Assembly (NCBI GenBank): GCA_022829145.1 | Contig: CM040752.1 | Location: forward strand, 27,451,586 to 27,515,585 | Source of the DNA: Albula goreensis | Lineage: Eukaryota; Chordata; Actinopteri; Albuliformes; Albulidae | DNA length: 64,000 bases | Direction: 5' to 3' | Shown: positions 57,001-64,000 of the stretch, piece after piece | How positions within the stretch are numbered: the first letter of the stretch is position 1 | Layout: each line of letters starts with the position of its first letter | Program-made: the position numbers and the translations under genes | The notes under the pieces: model-generated | The model's database searches: none | The model's input: only the letters and a program-made list of their open reading frames with translations | What the model was told of the DNA's origin: nothing

Positions 57001-58438
57001 TATAATTGAGATAATGGTTACTTCAGTGCTTGGCAGGTAGCGACAGGACGACAGGCTACAAACCACCTTCCATCCAGCTAGCTCAATGGAACAGTATAGA
57101 TGACTATTAAGTAAAGACTAAAGTCAGTAAATTTTATCAACAGCTGTCCTTATTGAAAATTGTAAAACAGGCAAATCAAATGATCAAGGCAGTGCAACCA
57201 CACCACACGGATCTCTTCACCTCTGATGTCGGAATCAGAATTGCAACTAGCATGCAAGCAGGTACGTCATGCACTAAACCTTGAAGGCTATCAATCACAG
57301 TGGATTTAAAATATATTTAATACAGAGCACCCCACTGATCATGAAATGTTCCTGTCTAAAATGCACGTGCTTTAACAGGGTAACAACTGCAACAAAACCT
57401 TACATATATGCATAAATTACAAATGGCTAGCCTTTTTAAATGATTGGCTTGCCATTTAGAGTCAGTTAAATGGATTTGTATAAGAAGTAGCTAGTCCCTT
57501 TCACTGGTTATCTTGTTAATTTTCCCCATATTTATAAATATGTCATAACATGCTACTTTGTCTATCTTCAGGTATATCAACAGAGGGTATGTCTTGGATT
57601 TTTGCATCTGAATTTGACATTGTATAGGTATAATGAGAATGCAGCTCCCAAGTTAAACAAACAAAAAACAAAATCTACACTAGGCATAAGGGTCTATTTT
57701 AAATGAAAGAGAAAATGTTTCCAAAGGTACTTAAATTCAATCATCATGGGGCTTAATTTAACTGCAGGTAGATATTAAGTGACTACACTCCCCTCTTCAT
57801 CATGCATGTGACTCTGTCTGATGACAGTCTATTTTGTGGGACTTCAATTTGTACTAATTGTACTATGCAAACATGTCTTATTATTACTTTAGCAATATGA
57901 TAAGCAATTTATCTTTTGATCCCACTAAATCAATCAGGTATTTCTTAATTTAGCTTATACATTCAACAAATTTAATTACACCACCCTACTCTAGACAAAA
58001 GCCAAAAAATTATTTATTACGTAACTTTTTAATTGTTTCAAGCTTTGTGTCTCATTTGCTGTGAACATGGATGGTCCCTTTAACTTTCCCCTTATTTCCA
58101 CCCCCACCTACCCATTATAAGGGTGCTAATTTCAGTGTGAAGTGCAAGACCTCAGACAACTTCATTAACAATCAATGAGGAATGCACAAAAGAGGTCTAC
58201 CATAAAGGTCTGTGTTTATCGAGACTAGACATGCTCACGGGCAGGACCAGCATAGCATGCAAATTTCCCAAAGGCAATACACAGCTCAGAAAAGTATAAA
58301 AATCCATAAACAATAAAGCCTCACACTCACTTGGAGATGGTCCTTGCAATACTCCAAACCAATGTCCCCCAGAACCTTCTTCACATTCTTCCTGGCTTTA
58401 CGTAAACTGCCCAGGTTGTTAACCGGAAGCTGAAACAT
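50990..58438 (-). CDS. adnp: adnp, activity-dependent neuroprotector homeobox; complete CDS in three coding exons
   Basis: Adnp is a nuclear zinc-finger/homeodomain protein. In mammals it forms the ChAHP complex with CHD4 and HP1, silences lineage and repeat sequences, and is needed for brain development. The spliced frame is 1,097 aa (human about 1,102). It has nine C2H2-type fingers between about residues 74 and 690 (for example [60 protein letters not shown]), a homeodomain at about 755-815 ([28 protein letters not shown]), a long acidic C-terminal region and the end GLSSQEA (human KLSSQQA). The NAP octapeptide position reads NAQVSVPH. The exon structure (short, short, one very large last exon) is that of mammalian ADNP. 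Teleosts may have two copies; which one this is cannot be told here. Confidence 0.98.
54083..58330 (-). other. adnp: adnp introns between the three coding exons
   Basis: The 390-bp and 3.8-kb introns. The larger one holds a GC-rich block at 54995-55200, a CTCF-like CAACCAGGTGGCACC at 56259-56273 and otherwise AT-rich sequence. No nested gene was recognised. Confidence 0.75.
54473..54565 (-). CDS. adnp: adnp second coding exon
   Basis: Encodes [20 protein letters not shown] and [11 protein letters not shown], 31 codons in phase 0; human has [20 protein letters not shown]. Acceptor TGCAG, donor GTGGGT. Confidence 0.97.
58331..58438 (-). CDS. adnp: adnp first standard coding exon
   Basis: Encodes [20 protein letters not shown] and [16 protein letters not shown], nearly identical to human. 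The exon continues 8 nt upstream to the acceptor TTTCAG|GAAAAAGT at 58446. The donor is CAA|GTGAGT, phase 0. Confidence 0.97.
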
Positions 58439-58446
58439 ACTTTTTC

Positions 58447-60883
58447 CTGAAATCAGAAAAAAATCAAAACAAACAAAAGTAAGTTATTCCATGCCAGCTC
58501 AAACAAATACATGCTGTTTTGCCAAGCACCATCAGTTTTTCTTCCAAAGAAATGTTCTCCAAGGTTTTCAAGTATGCTGGTTTTAAAAAGTTATTACTTC
58601 CATTTTAATGCTCCTCTTTTAACTGCGACTAAGAAAAGGTCAATCTAAATGAGAAATGGACCTTGATGAGAAATTATTCTGAACTCAGGTTATGTGCTTC
58701 AAGTATGTGTAAGACTTCTTCTGACCACAAATTAACATGACACTCAATAAAAAAAAAAAAAACTTCAAATCATTTCACACCCCCTCTGTTCCAACTAATG
58801 GTATTGGAGGTGCACATTTTTCAATTTCATGTAGATCTAATCCCAGAAAATAAAAAAAGACAAAAGACAGATAAATATGTGGAACTTTATTCTGACACTA
58901 AACAATGCTGGAAAGCATTATATGAAACACCTTCATGTAACTACCAAAAATTTACAATCCACAGACACATTTTTTTTGGTTAATTCTTGTATAATTTCAT
59001 CAAGAGCTATGCAAAAATATCTATTGGTGACAAACAGTAATTTAGAGCTAAACATAATGAAATTGTATCACATTTTGGAACTTGAAACACCTTAAAGTTC
59101 CCAAGTGATTTTTTCTTATCAGGGAGTATCAAGCAATAGCCCTGAGAGCAAAAAATGACCAACAAGGTAAAAACACAATTTGGGATACAAATTTAGAGGA
59201 GCACTGGGTCACAAAAGAGGGGACCATACCATGAAGAGACAGGTCAAATGCCACATTTTTCCAGTATGAACTCATGTTAGTTCTCTGAATAGGGGAAATC
59301 ATTTTAAAATTTACCATACCTCTGAGCAAACTGCCATTTCTGAATTCAGATAAAACCCCCTTTCTGGTTTAAAAGGGGGATGACATGGCAAACTGTCAAT
59401 GTATTTTTCTTATAAATCCAAAGTGGAAAATACAAGACGTGTAAAAGTTGGTGTGACACCATCCCATCTGGAATTTAATGTGGCAGTCATTTGGAAACAT
59501 AAATACAATACTGATTCAAATAGTCTGTTTCATGCAAACCAAAACATTTTGACAGTTTATTACTTAGTGTAAACCTGTTAAATGCTGTCTGGATGATGCA
59601 GATTCATTGTGTACATACACAGGCATATCCCATACTCTGCTGCTCTACAGCTCTGGTATAGGATGGCAATTTGGAATAGAACTGGTATGGAAAAGTGAAT
59701 CTGTTTCAAACAACAATATTAAAACTCAGGCCAAGCAGATCCCAAACATACCTGCATGTCATACCAAGGTGCAAAACTGTCACAGCATCATGTACACAAA
59801 TATCAAATCACTTATTCTTACAGCCATGTATGCTCTTTAGCAAAAGCAATATGCATGGTTTCAGACAATACCATCTGTCTGAAATTCAAAACTTGTCTGC
59901 TCCACCTCCATGTCCATGCATTACTAAAAAATGGTGTGAAAGCAGACTGTGGACAGCTATGGTTACCCAATCACTTTGGCCTCCAATGATACTGGCACTG
60001 CCAGCCAGGGATTGTCTCATTTAGTATCAGCAGCCATGGAGAGTTACAGTACAGTAGTACAGTGCTGAAAGGAAAGCCTGGCTGATTGGCTGACTGGCTG
60101 TAAGACTTGCTTGCTTTCTCCCATCCTTGGTAGATGGCGCTACGGAGCGCCTCTGCCTCCCTGTTATGTAAGCTTCCTAGCTCTGCCTTTGCAGCCTCTC
60201 CCCGTGATCACAGAATGGCGCCTCCTATTGAGTCAGCAGCGGTGCCCAACATCTACGACATGTCTGCAGTGGTTTTTTTTTTTTTTGGGTGGGGGCAGGG
60301 TCTAGCCTGCCCTGCTTAGGGTAGCTGGCACAGCACGCACAGACACACTATACAGCTGTAGAGTGGAGTCGTACGAAACTGAAGTGGTAATGTTTAAATC
60401 TTCTCTGCGCTGATCGCACTAAAACACTAAACAATCAACGATGTCCGTATCTGATACAAACTTTTTTGAGTATTCAAAATGGCACAACTACAGACACTAC
60501 AGAATTTGCAAAGCCTGCTGTCATCTTGAAAAAAATACACGAATACTACACACATGTCACTACACATAAAAATCGAACTATCAGAAGACGGGGGGATTTC
60601 ACATTAACAGTGAACAATAAAAAAAGTTACCAGGCAGTGTAATATCAACACAAACGGCTTGTTAAAACCACTGGCATTAATGGATGCATTTAACTGGCCT
60701 TAATTGTTATCGACATAGCTAGTTAAAAAGTAGGTGTCGCATGTTTTTTCTTTCCATTATTTGTCCGCACAAGTATGAATAGATGATGGTGATACGGGTG
60801 TGAGGAGGCTCTTCCACGGGAAGACAGCTCTCTTACTCGGTGTAGGGACCATCAACAGCCAGCCAGCTAACTAGCTAACATAC
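58447..60883 (-). other. adnp: adnp intron upstream of the first coding exon
   Basis: AT-rich intron (GTATGT donor at its 60883 end, TTTCAG acceptor at 58447) with a poly(T) run near 60272. A TAGATGGCGC word at 60132-60141 weakly resembles a CTCF core. Confidence 0.6.
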
Positions 60884-62280
60884 CTGGAAACATGTCGAGG
60901 CGCAACAATCGAGAGCACAAAGATATTTAAGCTTTTTGGGGCGACAGAAATAGAAATGCTAGTAATGTGGATGGTGTACAAGCATAAGTGTCAATATGGA
61001 ATGAGAATATAATAGCTGGCTAGCTACTGTGCCCAGTGGGTAGCTATCTGGCTATTGATACATCGCGACACCTAGTTTACAAACAACAGGAGTCACATTC
61101 ATCAACGCTGTCAATGTGTAGCTAACTGGTTGGCTCTGATCTATTGGTGAAAAATTGCTGGAAACAGCATTTACGTTGGTTAGCTAGCACCCTGCATAAG
61201 GAAGACTAGGAGAGATGGAGCGAGGGAAAAACATTCCATCAATTGTTATTGTAATCACTTGTACCGACCCGGCTCTCTCCTCCCCTGCAACGTTCGTCTT
61301 CAATTCCTCTCAGCTAGCAGAAAAATTGCTACAATCGCCTCTCTAAACATACAGACACTGCATCTACTTGGCCATCAATCTGATCTACAATTAACGACGG
61401 CATCATCCAAACAAATTAACGCTGGGTGGTCATCAACCAGGGGAGCAAACTGGTTAGCTCACGGGAGAGAAAACGGCTAGTTAGCAAGTCAGCTACGGTT
61501 AGCCAGTTAGCATAAATCCTTTGTCAAAAGAAAACGAACATCAGTCTCGGTTTACACTGTTGGTTGGTAGCTAGCTCGCCAGATGGATTGCAGCTACCCA
61601 TATGGTGTTTGCCCACACAGTTCCAACCAAGAACTTAAAAAGAAACATATTCACATTGTGAGCAACCGTTAGCTATATTTGCAGCTAGCTAACAGGCAAC
61701 CCTCTCCATTTTCAGCGACCTTACAAAGAGGAAGAGGGACACATCGTTACATTAGCTGGCTAACGTTACCATGCTAGCCTGCTAGCCGTGTTACGGTAGC
61801 AATAGCAATTGCTGGGTATCGGTGACGGTCCACTTTACCTGCCTGAAATTCGGTACTCCTTCTACGGCTACTCGTCTACACCAAAACCCGCAATGGAGAC
61901 AAAGGGTGGCCGCTGCTCTCTCTCTGCCTCCTCTTCCTCACACTGGTCAGCCGGACGAGCCACTTCGCCGTCTGATCTCCAGGCGGACACACCACACCGA
62001 AAGAGGGAGCTCGACTCCGTTTACTATCCGACCCGGAGCTGTCCTTCTCTCTCTTCTCTGTTCGGCTGCCGGGGATGAAGTACCGCTGTAACTCATCTAC
62101 ATTGATAATCTCTAACTAAATTAGAAGGTTAATAAGGGGAGTAAATCAGTGTAACGGTATTGAAAACGTTACAGTAAGTAAAATATCGGATGTTTACTAG
62201 GACTATTATTATTCATAATAAATCTTTTTTTCCCTCTTCTTCCACAGCCTATATCTTCCAGTCCAGAACCTGCCCCGTCC
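60884..62280 (-). promoter_or_regulatory. adnp: adnp 5' UTR exon(s) and CpG-rich promoter zone
   Basis: A strong donor TTTCCAG|GTATGT at 60884 marks the end of a probable 5' UTR exon. CpG-rich sequence at 61,850-62,060 suggests the promoter or first exon lies here. Exact start sites and any further non-coding exons cannot be read from the sequence. Confidence 0.5.
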
Positions 62281-62310
62281 AAAATGGCGTACGAAAAAGA
62301 CCGGAAGTGA
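62279..62310. promoter_or_regulatory. YY1-like and ETS motifs at the right edge of the adnp promoter
   Basis: CCAAAATGGCGTAC (YY1 core AAnATGGCG, plus orientation) at 62279-62292 and CCGGAAGTGA (consensus ETS/GABP site) at 62301-62310. Such pairs are typical of TATA-less housekeeping promoters. Confidence 0.55.
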
Positions 62311-64000
62311 CATATGTATTCAATTAGCATAATAGACCTCATTGTGCCGACAGAGAGAGCAGTTGAGCTGACGAATACTCGCTGACAAGAATCAGAGAGT
62401 CCTTAAACTTTGTTTTACCTGTCAAAGAAGCATCTGTATTTAGCTCTGATTTGTCTTTCACATGGTTACGCAAACAACATTAATCAGACTGTTTCTCCAA
62501 ATGCATGAGGGACAGGGTAAAATTTTAAATACCTTATACTTGCCAACAGGGGGCATCATTACTTCGAGCTGTAAAACTGTGTCTCGGTGACTAATCCAAA
62601 ATGGAATGATGAACGCATGCGTTGAAAGCCTACATCTGGCGCCTTCCCCTGGCGAATGGTCGGATGTATACAGTGCCTCACAACTTCCACAGCGTCGGAC
62701 GAATGGATTCGTTCACATGGCGGCGCTGTACATATCATTGTGCATGGCTCACCCGGACTACTTTCTCTGAAGTTGAGGTGTGGGCCAGCGTTAACGACGT
62801 ATATGAAGAATGATACGTTGATGGCGAATCACTCCCCAATGGTCGAGGGGTCAACTCAAACAGGGTTTCTATTGAGGCCGTTGATGGCTGCAGATTTACT
62901 GTGGTCTGTTCACTCCGTCTGAATGCTGTTCTGGATCAAACGTCCTTTTGTTGATTGTATTCCAACCAAACTGAACTGTATTGACATTAGCAGGGGATGG
63001 GAAATGGCTGATCTCCAGAAAAATGGGATTCATTAAGTAATTGTCAAAACTGATTTACATAATTTGTACAAAAATAAGGGAGTCACATATTTTCTACCAA
63101 CTGAAGAGATCACTGCTTTTTTGTAACTCCGGTCCCATCCTTGCTCAGTACTGAATATGTCTAAATGCACTAATGACATGATCCAGGTATACCCTCAGAC
63201 AGGTGTGTAAATGTAGAATTAATGCACACCAGTATGATCAGTTCAAGACATTTGAATAAACCTTTAATGACATTGGGTGGCTCGCCATTCTCCTTCACTC
63301 TAATAGACTACCTGGAGACCCAGAAAGCATTTTCTTCTTGTATCATACACTGAATCGCAATCATATTAGTGAAATGAATGTTCAATAGATGTGAATAACA
63401 GAATTTTCCTCAACATGCACTGTTTTCACCTATTTTCTGAGAAGTGTTAATCTTTTATTATGGGGTCCAGGTGGTCAGCAGATTGTTGACCAATTACCTG
63501 TACATTAGATATCAAAGACATGACCAAATTTAAACTGGAGTGTATTTCTTTTACCCTTGTCTATGCCAACATAAAGGAGTAGGACAATTACCAAATGGAC
63601 AGACAGCCAAATATTTATGAGAAACATATTAACAGGGTCATTATAATTTCACTTTTAAAACAGTTAGTGCATAACTCTAAGTTTGTCAGTTATAGCACAA
63701 CAGACAGTGTTTGTGAATAAATGAAACACAGTGGCTGATTCTATGTTAACCCAATTTTATAAAATGATTTATTATTTTCTCTGGTTTTATAATCACAGGT
63801 CAGCTTAGCTGACGCTTAGTGTTACATGGGAAACATGATCATTTCATTTGCTTGGAAGGGTTTCATATATTTCCCCTAAACAGAGGAACTTATGGCCACA
63901 ATATGCAGCAGAAGGAAAAAGTAAAAAGACTATTTAAAAAAAAGCCAAGACGACGTCTGATGTAAATCCTAGATGAAACACACTTGGCAGGGGTAGAGCC
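62311..64000. other. Upstream flank of adnp
   Basis: No ORF resembling a known protein. It holds an AACGCATGCGTT palindrome (62612-62623, NRF1-like), a CTCF-like CCAACAGGGGGCAT (62543-62556) and AT-rich sequence to the edge. A plus-strand transcript could begin near 62.3-62.7 kb but no exon can be supported. Confidence 0.45.

Noticed and set aside
61809-62091. Two overlapping 89-codon plus-strand frames
   Set aside because: They lie in the CpG-rich adnp promoter/5' UTR zone; CpG-rich sequence lacks stops by composition and neither frame resembles a protein family.
62716-62770. Short plus-strand frame starting ATGGCGGCGCTG
   Set aside because: Good start context but stops after 17 codons, with no donor that continues it convincingly.

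Overview
The window is vertebrate nuclear DNA, almost certainly from a ray-finned (teleost) fish. The genes are spliced with GT-AG introns, there are CA/GT microsatellites, and there are copies of a tRNA-derived SINE whose tail (CTCTGGATAAGAGC...CTAAAT) is common in fish genomes. The proteins are clear orthologues of genes that lie on human 20q13. All coordinates, splice sites and translations were worked out by eye from the sequence; no alignment or search was run.

Four protein-coding genes are present. (1) arfgef2 (BIG2, a brefeldin A-inhibited ARF guanine nucleotide exchange factor) runs on the minus strand from a start codon at 20276 to the left edge. Twenty-two coding exons, about 1,119 codons, cover the DCB, HUS and Sec7 domains and the start of the HDS region; the 3' third lies outside the window. 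(2) pard6b (cell-polarity scaffold PAR6 beta) is complete on the minus strand, with three coding exons at 43729-43667, 41653-41431 and 26345-25495 (378 aa). Its intron 2 is about 15 kb and it has a long AT-rich 3' UTR. (3) bcas4 (BLOC-1/BORC-related small coiled-coil protein) is on the plus strand, with four secure exons from 45358 to 47635 and an uncertain last exon. (4) adnp (activity-dependent neuroprotector homeobox, nine zinc fingers plus a homeodomain) is on the minus strand, with coding exons at 58438-58331, 54565-54473 and 54082-50990 (1,097 aa). It also has a probable 5' UTR exon ending at 60884 and a CpG-rich promoter zone near 61.8-62.3 kb.

Layout from left to right: arfgef2 exons (0.5-15 kb), its 5-kb first intron and promoter (to about 20.5 kb), a short intergenic gap, the pard6b 3' UTR and exon 3 (22.2-26.3 kb), pard6b introns and exons (to 43.7 kb), a 1.6-kb divergent promoter region, bcas4 (45.4 to about 48.8 kb), a repeat-containing gap, the adnp 3' UTR and exons (49.9-58.4 kb), the adnp 5' region (to about 62.3 kb), and a non-coding flank to 64 kb. 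The genes do not form a pathway. They are housekeeping or developmental genes kept together by conserved synteny: Golgi/endosome ARF activation, apical polarity, lysosome/endosome positioning and chromatin regulation.

The most unusual observations are: a well-formed unexplained 3' splice site followed by an 83-codon open frame inside pard6b intron 2, in phase with exon 2; an uncharacterised 159-codon frame in the same intron that looks like a glycosylated membrane protein; a perfect 30-bp palindrome just after the pard6b stop; altered NAP and HP1-binding motifs in Adnp; an in-frame upstream ATG for Adnp; and an arfgef2 exon whose expected splice site is one base out of frame.
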